Under the pieces are notes generated by a model, which saw only the letters and a list, made by a program, of their open reading frames with translations, searched no databases and was not told where the DNA came from. Positions 1 through 10,545 of a DNA stretch of 64,000 nucleotides are shown here, piece after piece (position 1 is the first letter of the stretch; each line of letters starts with the position of its first letter). Origin of the DNA: Oidiodendron maius Zn (taxonomy: Eukaryota > Ascomycota > Leotiomycetes > Myxotrichaceae); NCBI GenBank assembly GCA_000827325.1, contig KN832891.1, forward strand, positions 310,001 to 374,000, in the 5' to 3' direction. A program made the position numbers and the translations under genes.

Positions 1-628
1 ACAAAGAATAAGCTATATCTTCTTCATGTTTGGTCTCCCTTTTTACTACCCATGAGATACATTCATCAACGCTAAACTTAGTTGGATCATACTTTCGGAG
101 AGCTTCAACAGGGATCTCTGCTCTCTTGTGGATCATACGCTCCAGAGAATACTTGTCTCCGAGGCGCTTATAGTTGGCGGAGAAGAATTCGACTGATGAT
201 GGAGCAAGAAGCTCTTGAAGTGTCCAGCCACGAGTGAACCATCTAGCTTTTAGAAAAACCGATTCGAAATAGGGATTATGACTAGGTATCCGAACATCTG
301 AGAGATAGACATAACACTTCATCGCGTTCTGGTACCATCGAAACATCGAGTTGATAGATTTTTGAAGCTCAACCGGGTCCGATTTGTTGATGCAGCAAGT
401 GTCGACCCAGAAATATCGAAGGCCATCCCGCGCAGCCTGGTCTCCACAGAATCGGATCTTTTGATATCCCTCTTTGGACTTTCCCGAGCCCCTCTTCATC
501 TCATCAAAGCTGACTTCTTGATCATCATCCCCCCAGGAATGGGACAATATGGCATAAGCAGGAATATGTTTGACAAAGTCTTTAGTGAGGCCCAGTTCTC
601 CATCACTCTTGCGCTCTAAGAGACGCAT
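1..628 (-). CDS. HET-domain protein, N-terminal part (runs off left edge)
   Basis: Reading the minus strand from an ATG at 628 gives an open frame to the window edge (about 209 residues, no intron needed). It begins MRLLERKSDG and continues into IPAYAILSHSWGDDDQEVSF, the classic opening of the HET (heterokaryon incompatibility, PF06985) domain. Further HET blocks follow in order: YFWVDTCCINKSDP, a stretch ending KCYVYLSDV, and RWFTRGWTLQELLAPSSVEF. In this family the HET domain triggers cell death when genetically different hyphae fuse, and here it sits at the very N-terminus as in HET-E/HET-D type proteins, whose NACHT and WD or ankyrin parts would lie beyond the window. It is divergent from the next HET gene. 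The frame is intact as far as it can be seen; the C-terminal architecture is unknown. Confidence 0.9.
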   Translation of the reverse strand, partial: MRLLERKSDGELGLTKDFVKHIPAYAILSHSWGDDDQEVSFDEMKRGSGKSKEGYQKIRFCGDQAARDGLRYFWVDTCCINKSDPVELQKSINSMFRWYQNAMKCYVYLSDVRIPSHNPYFESVFLKARWFTRGWTLQELLAPSSVEFFSANYKRLGDKYSLERMIHKRAEIPVEALRKYDPTKFSVDECISWVVKRETKHEEDIAYSL

Positions 629-977
629 TTGGAAGCGCAGTCGTTCCCGCAGGAGTCATCAGGCGAGTCGTATCTTAGATGAAATTACCCAAATTGAAAC
701 CCGATGAAGTTTGAGAATCCTGAGGAGTGTAGGAGTGCTGGAAGGTGCTTAGAAGTTGGGCCTTTCGGCATATATGATGGTGGTGAGGCTGAGCGCATGC
801 ACTGTTGCCTCAGGTTTAAAGGCTACAGGAGCGGGGATTATGTGGCTCAACTATGGCGCAGCAATGCGGCGTATGCGAGCCCTTCGTCTACTTCATTTAC
901 GTTTGTATCTATGATACATTCTGACTTGACAAACGACGAAACATACTAGATAGATCTCTTGGCCTGGACAAAAAAGC
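629..977. promoter_or_regulatory. Shared spacer between two divergent HET genes
   Basis: About 350 bp separate the start codons of the two outward-facing HET genes, so both promoters must lie here or overlap the genes. An 81-codon plus-strand frame at 704-949 shows no recognisable domain and I treat it as chance. No clear TATA box was found. Confidence 0.35.
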
Positions 978-3150
978 TTGGACATAATGAACGAGACTGA
1001 TTCAGCTCATAATGATGAGGCGCAGGCCAGTGACGTTCTAAGCAGCTCAGCTACGAGTATCACAGAAGAGGAATATATCTACACGCCGTTGGAGGATAAC
1101 CACGTTCGTTTGCTTGAGATATTACCTGGGAATGACAAAGATCCAATTCAGTGCCGCTTTCACATCGTCTCTCGCGACGAACTTGACGCACTGCCATATG
1201 GAGCTTTGTCTTATACGTGGGGTACGACCAAACCCGACAAACGAATTTTCATTGATGGGAAATTCGTTCTTATAACTTCGAATCTGGAAGATGCTCTGTT
1301 CGAATTCCGAAGACAACCGCCAGAGCTGCCTCCCCTTCTCCACCATTTAAGGCTCAAGGCTGCACGGGAGGAGCTTGACAGGTTAAAAGAACAGCTCTAT
1401 AAGTTGACAAATGTCAATGATTCTGAACCTGAACTGGCTACCATTGATGATCTTTACAAACGAGTATCGACATATATTTGGTTTGGACAGTGTAACGACC
1501 GTGGAATCCTGGAAAATCTGGTAGATGAGTTCATCACCGTCGCGGCGAACCTCTGGAACAGAATAGCGATCCGGAAAGGCATCTCAAGGTTCAAACAGAC
1601 ACAAAGATATCTCTGGGTCGATTCTATCTGCATCAATCAAAAAAATGCAAAGGAGCGTGCTAACCAAGTACGTTTAATGACCAAGATCTATCTCCAGGCC
1701 TCTTTACTTGTCGTCTGGCTTGGTTTGGGCACAAGTGATAACATCGAAAAGTATGAGGTCACTTCTCGTGTTTTTGATGAAATCGTCAGATACACAACAA
1801 CGTGGACATGGACACCAGGAGAGCACCCATCGCTGGAGGGCTGGGTGGATGAGCAGTCCTGCGAAGCATCAGATCGCCGCGCTGTCACCGATGTCCTTGC
1901 AGAGCTAATTCAACACCCGTATTTTACACGCGTTTGGGTTGTACAGGAGTATATCCTTGGAACCTTTGGACACGATGCGCTGGAAGGTTTGGGGCGTATC
2001 GTCACTTGCGTCGGGTCATTCAGATTTCGAAATTTTGTGTCAATTGCTGCAGGTCTATTAATGCGGTGGCCTCTCCTTAACAAAGAAATCATCAATGCAA
2101 CTATAAAAGATACGCCATTTGAGTTGTTATTATCAAGAATGGCTCCTGCTGTTGGTCTTTCATTTAGCAGGAACCAATACTACGAATATGCAAATCAGAA
2201 TCCACCAGCGAGCCCAGCATTAACCCAGCTAATGCTTCTCAAACTCGTTGCGGAGACTGCGGCAACCCGCCAGGCAACAGATCCTCGAGACCACATTTAC
2301 TCTGTTTTGGGCCTCGTGGAAAACTGCTTCTTTAAAAATGGAGCGAGGTTTGTTTCAGATAGCCTGGTTATCGACTATGAAGCTTCTGTTGAAGCTGTAT
2401 ACTCAAGTTTTGTTAAAGAAATTATGTTCTCTACCAGAAGATTGGATGTATTGGTCTTCTGTTACGGTTCGAATCTTGGATGGAGCTGGTCCCCGGATTG
2501 GTCGACCATTTCTTCTTTTCAGGCCGGAACAGTAGCAAGTAGTATCCGGAACATTGGGTACGATTTTCTTGAGATGCTGCCATTCAATGTATCTCCAGGA
2601 ACAGTCTGCGATGCTCGCTTTAACGATGACAAGATGACTTTGACTGTATCCGGATTCAGACTGTCTTGGTGAAGATTACAAGAAATCTGAAACCAAAGCG
2701 GAATCGATGCGAAATCTGGTGATTGAAGTGTTGACACTAGAGTCAAAATTTTCTTCGGATTCTTCATCTGCATTCCAAGAATGGATTGGCGACACAGACG
2801 AGACTAAATCTACCAAAGACAACGAAAATTCGTTCGTAAACATGATTGATTGTTTTGAAGGTGCAAACGGGTTATTCTTCGCAACGCAATTGAGCGAAGT
2901 GGAATTTATTCGTGCTGGTTTCAATACCGCGCCAATGAAGGGAGATCTCATCCGCGCAAACTATGACACTGTGCAGACAAGGGACCTTATCTGTATCATA
3001 CTTGGCTGCCCAGCCCCAATTGTATTGCGTCCTATTGATCACTACTACAAAGTTGTTGGAGAAGCATACGTTCCTGGGATAATGAATGGTTCAGCTATGG
3101 AAAAACTCCGTGACGGCGCGAAGAGACTAGAATATTTCGAACTCATTTGA
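978..3150 (+). CDS. HET-domain protein (HET-6-like), frame broken near codon 560
   Basis: The first frame (978-2672, 564 codons) carries a HET domain: YGALSYTWGT near residue 75, a long insert with coiled-coil character at about 115-160, RYLWVDSICINQ near residue 212, then VVWLGLG and FTRVWVVQEY. The chain continues in another frame at about 2653-3150, which holds the conserved HET-protein tail: GDLI, CIILGCPAPIVLRP, KVVGEAYVPGIM. The frame change falls around 2650-2672, in the segment reading LTVSGFRL. I see no convincing intron there (a GT-AG pair of about 52 bp exists but would remove conserved residues), so a one-base frameshift is likelier. Family role: allorecognition and programmed cell death. 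It is probably a recently damaged allele, which is common for incompatibility genes. The start at 978 is the first ATG of the frame; a second Met follows three codons later. Confidence 0.78.
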
Positions 3151-3350
3151 TTTTCTTTTTGGGAATTAAGTATCCAAATGATTCCAGACTTAATAAATTA
3201 AAACGGTTGTGATAGCCGTGATAGTTTCATTGATAGATGCTGTGGGTTATCTCTACCGCGGTTCATCTATAGAGGACTCTAGTTGCAGATAGCGAGGGGG
3301 TTTCACGCGCCGCACCGTCTGAGCTCGGTTCATGCTTTCACAATTGGATC

Positions 3351-3824
3351 TTGAAGTATCTCTTCTTAATTCGATCTTACTGCTACGATTGGCCGGAATC
3401 GCTCAGTCATATATGTAGCAAACTTGTGGAACTCTCTTCTTCAGGTGAAACAAATATTCCTCTGCCAAACGTTGCTGTAGGGCAACTTTGTTGGACTCGT
3501 CTTGAGGAGTTGAAGGATGGAAGAGCATATCAGCATCTTATGAAATATACAACTTCAGGGTTGTATTCTAAATTTCAAGATGCCGTAACAATCTATGAAA
3601 GGGTCTTATTCAAGACTTCAGTGGGCGATCTAGGCTTTGGTCCTCTTTCCACTCAATCCACTGACCAAGTCTGGGTGGCAGAAAATGCCAGCGTTCCATT
3701 CATTCTGCGACCTATTCAGGGGAATTCGTATCAGTTGGTTGGAGAATGTTACGTTAGTGGGATTATGGATATTCAACTTATTGCAGCAGGCGGTCTTGAA
3801 TTCGAATTCTTGACATTGGTATGA
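3351..3824 (+). pseudogene. Solo C-terminal fragment of a HET protein
   Basis: This 157-codon frame has no HET domain but matches the C-terminal tail of HET proteins: VGDLGFGP, ASVPFILRPI, YQLVGECYVSGIMD. The same tail occurs in the preceding HET gene (IVLRPIDHYYKVVGEAYVPGIM), so this is a related paralogue whose front is missing. The 200 bp upstream show no HET motifs. It looks like the remnant of a tandem duplication or a deletion. It could still be expressed as a short protein, but nothing in the sequence supports that. Confidence 0.6.
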
Positions 3825-4250
3825 AAGGCTTTGGGCCTTCTCTTCTATCGAGCGTTATCCGCGAGCACGATAATAGAGGGCAGAGCGCGGGATATTGCCA
3901 TGGTCACCCAGCATAGCCAATAGGGCGGCGTTGCTCACTTTCCGAACAGAAGTAGATTTCGTGCTAGTAAGGATTCCTTCATCCATATATATGCTGCGGC
4001 AGTTCAGGTGATTCATTTGTATTAAATTTACTCTCACCTTTCTTTAAATATACAGTGGGATTAAAGACAAATATATACGGTACAGTATAATAAGGCCTGT
4101 GTCATTCGTAGTCATGTATTCTGCCTTGCGAAATTCCGTTTGCCTTGGGCTTCGAGAGGCGCAGCAGGCGGTAGACACAGCCTCATTCTGGTGACCTAAA
4201 AGATCTACACCAGCCCACCGGCCCCCCTGTACCGCCAAGAGCAAGGCTAA

Positions 4251-5811
4251 ATGGCTAATAGATCTCGAGTCTTTCTGCCGTTGGACTCTGGTCACATAAA
4301 TCGTCCGTGTCCGCCCATTGGAGTCAGAATAGAGTGCCTGTTACATCCGACAGGCGAGGCAAACGATCGTACAACCGGCGGTATGCCACCTCAAATGCCA
4401 CCTCACCTGTCCACGCTGCAAATTCCAGGGCCAAACAATGATGAAAGCCCGCCAGCCCCCGACACTGCTTCTGCTGCGACACCCAAGCAACTGGACGATA
4501 ATGCAAGGCTGAAGCTAGTCTTCGATAATGAACTACAGGATCTCTCGGGAACGGGACGCCCGCACAGGGAATGCGCTGTTTTGATGATCTCTTGGGATGA
4601 TGAACTAGATGACTTAGGCACAAGCAAAGAAATTAACGAGCTAGGAGAGATTTTCAAAGATCTGTTCAATTTCAAAGTAGAGAAAAAACCGATTCTGAAG
4701 GATCATCGTCGAAGTCCACAAGTACAAGTACAAAAGATCCTTGGGGATTTCGTGTACGACTATGATAGCCCCGTCACGTTACTCATTGTTTACTATGCTG
4801 GGCATGGAATTCCTGGAGAAAGAGGTTTGAGACTTGCGGGGTGAGTCATGTATTTATCAATGCCTAGCTCAGAAGCTAATGAGCGCTCTTAGAAAACGTA
4901 CACCAAAAGATACTGAAGAAACACAGAAACGTAGTGCTATTTTCTGGCATCATGCCGAGCACATTATCAGGTCTGCTGCAGCAGACATTCTTCTCATATT
5001 TGACTGCTGTTACGCTGGAAATATTGCCAAAGGAGTGAGGGGAATCAGAAGTCGAAATTTCGAATTCCTTGGGGCTTGCCAAGGCAACCGTGAGACGCCA
5101 GTACCGGGTCCCACGTCTTTCACATCAGCGTTGATCTGGGCGCTCAAAGTCTTGATCAAAAGAAAGGAAATTTTCACCATACAGGAGCTATTGCAAACAA
5201 TTGTGGACGAAGCCCCGCATTTTCCTAAGAATCAGCAACCTTATCACTGTGAAAGAGACGAGCCTTGCGTCGACCGCTTAGTGCTTGCGGCAATTCCAGA
5301 GGATGTGGAACGCTACGAAGGCGACTTTGCAGCACCAACCAATATGACTGCCGAAGCACAGGATGAGTATCTCGATCTGAGGTTTTGTTTCAAGGGAAAG
5401 CCCGAGGAGGTTCACATCAAACGGCTAGCCGAAGGACTCAAGGCTCTCATCCAATACGACGCGATCAAAGCGCACAATGTTCGTTGGATAGGACTTTCAA
5501 ACTTGGAGAAGGTTGTTCGTTTTGCTGCATCGAACTGGCTTCGTACTATCAGACGGGAGATAAATCAGGCTATGGCGGTAACGGAATCTCTACCTCCAAA
5601 GCAACACATGTCACAGGTGGTCCAAACCCAAACTCCCTTTCCGTCGCCCAAGAGAACTGAAGAACTAGATACTGGAACAGAGCATGAAGCCATCGCCGAG
5701 CCATCGGAGCATCGCTTAGATCCCGAGGGTAAGATAGGAGCTGTCAAGCGTAAAAATGACTCTAGTGTGGATGCCGAAGACCCACATCATAGTAAGTGGC
5801 AAAGAGTGTGA
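4251..5811 (+). CDS. Caspase-like (peptidase C14) protein, two exons
   Basis: Model: join(4251..4840, 4893..5811), about 502 residues. The 52-bp intron starts GTGAGT, has a GCTAAT branch site and ends TTAG; joining restores a continuous caspase-like fold. Exon 1 ends with LLIVYYAGHG, holding the catalytic His; exon 2 has ILLIFDCCYAG, holding the catalytic Cys, then a stretch ending TSFTSALIWALKVL, typical of a fungal family distinct from the Gln/Asn-rich type I metacaspases. The C-terminal third is hydrophilic with no recognised domain. The start is uncertain: the first 44 residues look unlike coding sequence and Met at 4383 (MPPQMPPHL) is a good alternative. Role by family: cysteine peptidase or pseudo-peptidase linked to cell death and NLR-like systems. 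It lies between HET genes and a DUF6594 gene, which suggests a role in the same island. Confidence 0.82.
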
Positions 5812-6132
5812 TAATTTGAGCGACGGTTGGTATAATTGGATGGCGTTGCTAAGGATTAGTGACACATACATGATGAACTTAATGGAATTTATATTTTTTG
5901 GAAAGTTTCCTGCTTTGCTTGTCAATAGCTTCAATTATATCCCGCGCAACCGTGCTTGACAAACACTCCGTTCATATCTGCTTCGCACTGTCTTCGCCCC
6001 GACCTTCAAATTCTTAAGTTCCGTTCCCATAATGAAGAGTTTGTGTGGTATTGGCCATGAAGACTACTAGGACAGCGCAATAACTAAATATCTATCAGTC
6101 AATGATATTGTGCGTCCAAGTAATATGAAAAG
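5812..6132. other. Intergenic, tail-to-tail
   Basis: A 320-bp spacer between the 3' ends of the caspase-like gene (plus) and the DUF6594 gene (minus). It is AT-rich and probably holds both 3' UTRs. No other structure was seen. Confidence 0.5.
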
Positions 6133-7474
6133 TTACGCTGCTGCTGCGCCTAAGATCTCATGACGCTTTGCTCTCGTGAAAATTGACAGGACTGTTGAGA
6201 AAACCAGTGTAAAGACCAGTAAAACACCAATTGTGATTGCAGTCGTCTGGCTTGTTTCGAGAAGCTGGCTTATATGCCACAGAAAATAAATTGGCAAGAT
6301 AAGTAAAGCAATTATGATAAATGTGATAATGACTGTGACGAGGGCATTAATTCGGGTTTTATCGTACAAAATAGTATTTTCGTCGGCCTTTTCTCGCATT
6401 TCCTATTAGGGAGTCAGGCCGGCGCTATATATCGAGTCGCCATGCCTCGAGTACAACTTTGAATGAACCTACCGGAGAGCAAAATATGTACTGTGTGATT
6501 TTAGCATGATGTCAGTTATGAAAGTCATAGAAGTCGCTTACCTTAATTGGTGGGCAGCTGATCTTCTGCAAGAATTTTTCGACAAATGCATCTAGCCATG
6601 CATTCTCTCGTCCTGGCCTGATAGTGATCAGATCTTCTTTACATAATATGTATTCCGCTTCCTCTCCAATTAGTGGCGATTCATCGTCGATGTAGTTCCT
6701 GACACTTGTATAGTCTCTCTTTGCTGGCTTGCTTAATCCCGCTAAAGTATGCGCAGCGCCAAGAAGCTCCGCTAAATAGAAGAAGTTAGACGAGCCAACC
6801 TGAAAGTTTGAACGATATTTTCACCATATTCCTTGAAACATTTCTCGATGTCCACGAGTAGTTTCACTCGCGGGCGATTTTCTATCTCGTCTTTGTCTCG
6901 GCACATCAATAATTTATAGTCAATTAAAGCGTCGTCTTTATCCTCCCTATCAAGCCGCTTCTCTAATTCGCGGAGTTGATCCTGCTTGTTGAGAATAATT
7001 CGGGACTGAAGGTATCCAAAACGTCTATAAACCATGAATTCCTCGCTGCTATCAAGAAACACCGCAAGGTTAGGATAACCACGGGGACAGTCCTTAACTA
7101 TGCGACATCAGCTACCCCCCGGTTGACTCACTATACCTATCTGGAACATACACTTTCTCACGATCAATGACTGGCCGTCTGATCCGGATTCTCTTCTGCT
7201 GAACATCGATTTAAGAGCACTTCGAATGGAATATGCCCTAGATGCGGCATTATCTGCATACAGGTCAGACCCAATCTCAGCCTATCCATATGGTGAAGTC
7301 TTCTAGGTATGATAATTTTAAGAACTGAATGTCATTACCAAAGCGCTTCACGGAACCACTCGTAAGGGTAGTCGACGTTGGACTTGGCTGGGGGTGTTCT
7401 TTCTTCTCGTCAAATTCTGTGCTACTTACGGCAACTCCCCGCTCCATAGCATCCGCATTGGCGGATGAATCCAT
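6133..7474 (-). CDS. DUF6594-family membrane protein, six exons
   Basis: Model (minus strand): 7474-7339, 7253-7132, 7092-6825, 6771-6542, 6490-6473, 6402-6133, giving 347 residues with all phases consistent. Recognisable DUF6594 blocks in order: GYPNLAVFLDSSEEF then YRRFGYLQSRIILNKQDQL (N-terminal helical part), ELLGAAHTLAGLSKP then SVRNYIDDESPL, ENAWLDAFVEKFL, and YDKTRINALV leading into two membrane helices near the C-terminus (VIITFIIIALLILP and ITIGVLLVFTLVFS) followed by TRAKRHEI. Two unusual points: an 18-bp exon 5, and a 39-bp intron 2 (GTGAGT...TTAAG), short even for fungi. The family usually has a third C-terminal helix; here the frame stops after four alanines, so the last helix is missing or lies in an unrecognised exon. 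Function of the family is unknown; it is abundant near HET and NLR genes in filamentous ascomycetes. Confidence 0.85.
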
Positions 7475-7727
7475 ATTCGATTAGGTCTTAATTGAGTAGA
7501 GAACTGCGACGAAGAGATTCTAAAAGATGACATGTATTCCTATCCTACTACCGGGGATGATATTGTAAATATATATTGAAATGTAGGAAAAGATTGTTGT
7601 TGCTCAATGAGCCCCGAAAGCGAAGCCTTGCAAAATGGAAAATGGCATGATGCTCGCTATTCGGCCTCAGAGGACTAGCCTAATCGGGCCGCACATGCAG
7701 ATGTGCTGGCATCCTATTGGCAAGCCA

Positions 7728-8133
7728 TCACTCCTTGGAGTTCAGCTGCGCTTCGGGCACCCATTTCCCACGTTCATAAAGTTCACCGTCGGTATCCTTC
7801 AATTGGTACTCCCACTTTTTTGTTTCAAGATGCTGAGCCCTGTCCACGACTGTCATCTTATACGAGCCAGGTTTGCCGGATATCGCCAGCCAGACAATGT
7901 CATCGGTGCTGTACCTTGCTTCTTTCTTTGCTTCATTAGAAACCAATCAACGTTAAGCAGATAGTAAACGCACAGGTTTCTGCTCTTTGGCTTTGGTTCT
8001 GTGCGAGCGTTTTGGAGACTCTTCGTTCTGGTTTCCCTGCATTCGTATGAGCAGCCTCGTGTCACAAGACCCCGGAAATCATACATACATCTTGAGCGCT
8101 TGATCCCGCCTCTGTCATTTCCCCCTGCGGCAT
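7728..8133 (-). CDS. Small 101-aa protein with a compact beta-type domain, three exons
   Basis: Model (minus strand): 8133-8089, 8036-7974, 7925-7728, giving 101 residues; introns of 52 bp (GTATGT...GCAG) and 48 bp (GTGCGT...AAAG) keep phase. The N-terminal third is polar and basic (SPKRSHRTKAKEQKP). The C-terminal two thirds read ARYSTDDIVWLAISG, then TVVDRAQHLETKKWEYQL, then GELYERGKWVPEAQL, which looks like a small SH3/Tudor-like barrel common in short fungal hypothetical proteins. I do not recognise a named family. It is upstream of DUF6594 on the same strand with about 250 bp between them. The start is the first ATG and the peptide is short, so the exact 5' end is uncertain. Confidence 0.6.
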
Positions 8134-8950
8134 TTTGAAATAAAATGATGGACTATTCGCCCGGCTATAGTATTATTTTAGAAGTCGGCCTTGTCGGCCT
8201 TTGAGTGGCTTATGACGGTGTGGATGTGAATCAATGGTGGAATTTCAAAATACGGTATCCTACTGGATGTAAAGAGCTTCGCCTCAATGAAAGAATGCCT
8301 TACCGTGCGCATACATTCCGCCTTATAAGCTTCCCCCTGGCTGCGCGGGGTTGGCACGGCTCTCAGAGCCTCACTTCAGCTGTCCTACACCACCAGTAAT
8401 ATGCACGAACAGGGAATGCTCTGCCGTGTTTAAGCCTGAGGCAAAAAGAGCCAGAAGAATTGTCAAGTATTTCAAGCCTTGCTCCTACCGCTCTTTTCAC
8501 CAAATCCGGTACAGCGCTTGTGTTCAAACAATTGCTGCAATAATCTGCATTTATGCAGTACGTATTCTACTTTGAGAGCAGTTCCATCTTACCCTTAGAA
8601 AGAGGCGCTGGATTTTTAAGGGCTCCTTAGATGTTCCTTTGTTAATAACTTAATCAAAATCCACATTGGCAATACCTTCGTTCTTAAGCACAGGTGGTAT
8701 CCTGCGGTAAGGAAGCATGTACGTGACGACTCTATCGACCTACCTCGAGTTGAATTAGTTGCCTTAACAAAACTCCGCGATCGCCTTCGACACTGGTATC
8801 TGGCGGTCCGCTCCAACAGCGCTTTCATGACTTAGCAGACTATTTCGTGGATGGCGATAGCATCAAATCTAGCAAGACGGTATAGAATTGTGATTTCGCG
8901 TAGAGATACGGTCTTTCCCTCATGCACTAATTAAGGCTCACTTGCAACGA
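8134..8950. other. Intergenic, no supported gene
   Basis: Several short frames occur on both strands, none with a recognisable motif. A plus-strand frame around 8645-8830 (reading RWYPAVRKHVRDDS) looks weakly protein-like but I cannot assign it. It may be decayed material belonging to the NB-ARC relic next to it. Confidence 0.35.
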
Positions 8951-9626
8951 TCACGTTATGATAATAATTGAACCGTGGCCAGATCGAGGAAGAAATCGAC
9001 GCACAATAACGGCCGAGTGGTCTAGACTGCCAGACACTTTAGGATTATTGTAGCTATTGTAGACTATAAGCCAGTATATATTCATTAGAAGGTCAAGCCA
9101 AGCCTTAACTAAATCAACCACTTGATCGAGGTTGCCGTCTAGGTCCATACTGGTTAAAGGATTATACCTCAGCACAGGACCCACCCTGGCCCTAACCAGT
9201 GCCCTGAGCAGGGCTTCTGTTGAATCCCATTTGGCGAGACAGATCATAGCCAATTCTAGAATCAGAGTGATAGACCCGCTAACTGCCAAGTATATCTGAA
9301 AAGGAAGCCACACTATAATTCGTCCGTCTAGTTGATCGGGCCATTTGAACAAATTTCGGGCCTTTATCCGCCTCGGCAATATATACTCCGCTCAAGTCGC
9401 TGTCAGTAATCCTACTGTACTATTTAATGATATAGAGTACATACAAAAGTACAAGTGACCCAATATTCGACAAGTTACATATATCTGGTATGCCTAGCAC
9501 TAGGTCTGGCAGGATTGTCCGAGGAGAACGCTGACCAAAAACGTACGTTTTATAGTCCAGTCTATCCTTGAATTCGAAGAAACGAGAGCTAGACCCTCGA
9601 CGTCTACTAGGTGGTGGATGGCTCAT
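8951..9626 (-). pseudogene. Relic of an NB-ARC (NLR/STAND) ATPase gene
   Basis: The minus-strand frame 9379-8951 ends with LIVYNSYNNPKVSG, RRFLPRSGHGSIIIIT, which matches the Walker-B to sensor stretch of fungal NB-ARC/TPR proteins (family pattern LLIYDNYDNPK ... IRQFLPxSDHGSIIITTR), preceded by CLAKWDSTEALLRALV. Two substitutions hit the Walker-B region (D to N twice), and no P-loop is readable upstream; the 9626-9420 frame has no clear domain. No TPR or WD repeats follow downstream. I read it as a decayed NLR-type gene belonging to the same allorecognition island. The alternative, a gene with several unrecognised introns, is less likely because the flanking frames are closed. Confidence 0.5.
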
Positions 9627-10482
9627 TTTGTTACTTTTGAAGCCGGGTCCGTTCCAGAATCGTATTAGGAATTTGACGCAAAGAATATTAGTTCACATCA
9701 GTTCTCTATATACGTAAAATGAATTCAATCAAGCTTCTGACAGCGCCTTGAGGCCAAAACTACTTAATGTGTGATACGTTATTAAGGAATAATGGCCACT
9801 TGTCAATGCATATAAGCGGTATTTCCAGCCAAGTTTAGAGAGTCATGTCGGATGAGGAAAACGAGGCGTGGCAGGGTGTCACCGGTCCGCTTAAAGCTAT
9901 CGGTGCGAAGTCCCTTGTCGGCTCGGCGATGATAGCTAAACGTCCTACAGTCCTGTACGTTACTCCTGCAGATGAGACACGCCGGCGGAATGGTCAGTAT
10001 GGATGCAAATGGATCGTGAGAAGAGTTATCGCTGCTTATCGTTATATTGACGCCTTTCGGACAACTGTGTTCTGGAGTCAGGGGATTAACCTTAGAATTC
10101 ATGCCTTGTTATACCTAAAGATAAAAGATGGTGGCTATAGAGTGACGCTCGCCAAAGTGCGAAGTCAAGCCGAGTCTAAAATTATGACCTCCTCCTCCTC
10201 GGTCTCACCCGTGTAATCTAATATGCCGCAAGGCGTAAGAAAGATAAATTTTCTTATACGAAGTCTAAATAGGTATTACATAATCTGCTAAAGTTTCAAG
10301 TTATAGAAGTGTTGTTAAGCTATAGAAAACGTGTAATTTAGATAAGAAGTCCGCGGGAACAAAGATGTTACTTTTATCACCAATTAACTAGTATCGAAGT
10401 TTCAAAGGAGAAAAAGTGCATGAATAAATAGGCTATTTTAGTTATATGCTGGCATAATCACAGCAATAATTACTAATCTTCG
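9627..10482. other. Repeat-flanked intergenic stretch
   Basis: AT-rich. A 123-codon plus frame (9845-10216) and an overlapping 99-codon minus frame (10102-9803) both lack recognisable motifs. The plus frame ends in a run of serines (SSSSV) and has a normal start context, but nothing supports it as a gene. Confidence 0.3.
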
Positions 10483-10545
10483 TTGAGATTTTTCTATCTT
10501 TGTCGAGGTCACCAGCTCTACCGCGGGATTTTCGCTTCACAGGGA
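10483..10545 (+). repeat. Dispersed repeat, copy 1 (second copy at 22815-22875)
   Basis: The stretch containing CACCAGCTCTA and GGGATTTTCG recurs with about 80 percent identity at 22815-22875. Shared words include GTCGAGG, CACCAGCTCTA and GGGAT. The copy here lies about 75 bp before the left end of the large Helitron. Possibly the end of an unidentified transposon. Confidence 0.5.

Noticed and set aside
362-619. 85-codon plus-strand frame
   Set aside because: It lies antisense inside the HET frame on the minus strand, which carries clear family motifs.
704-949. 81-codon plus-strand frame between the HET genes
   Set aside because: No domain, no homologous pattern, and it occupies the spacer between divergent starts.
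8645-8830. Plus-strand frame reading RWYPAVRKHVRDDS
   Set aside because: Looks weakly protein-like but matches no family and is closed quickly on both sides.
9845-10216. 123-codon plus-strand frame
   Set aside because: No recognisable motif, overlapped by an equally long minus frame, next to repeats.
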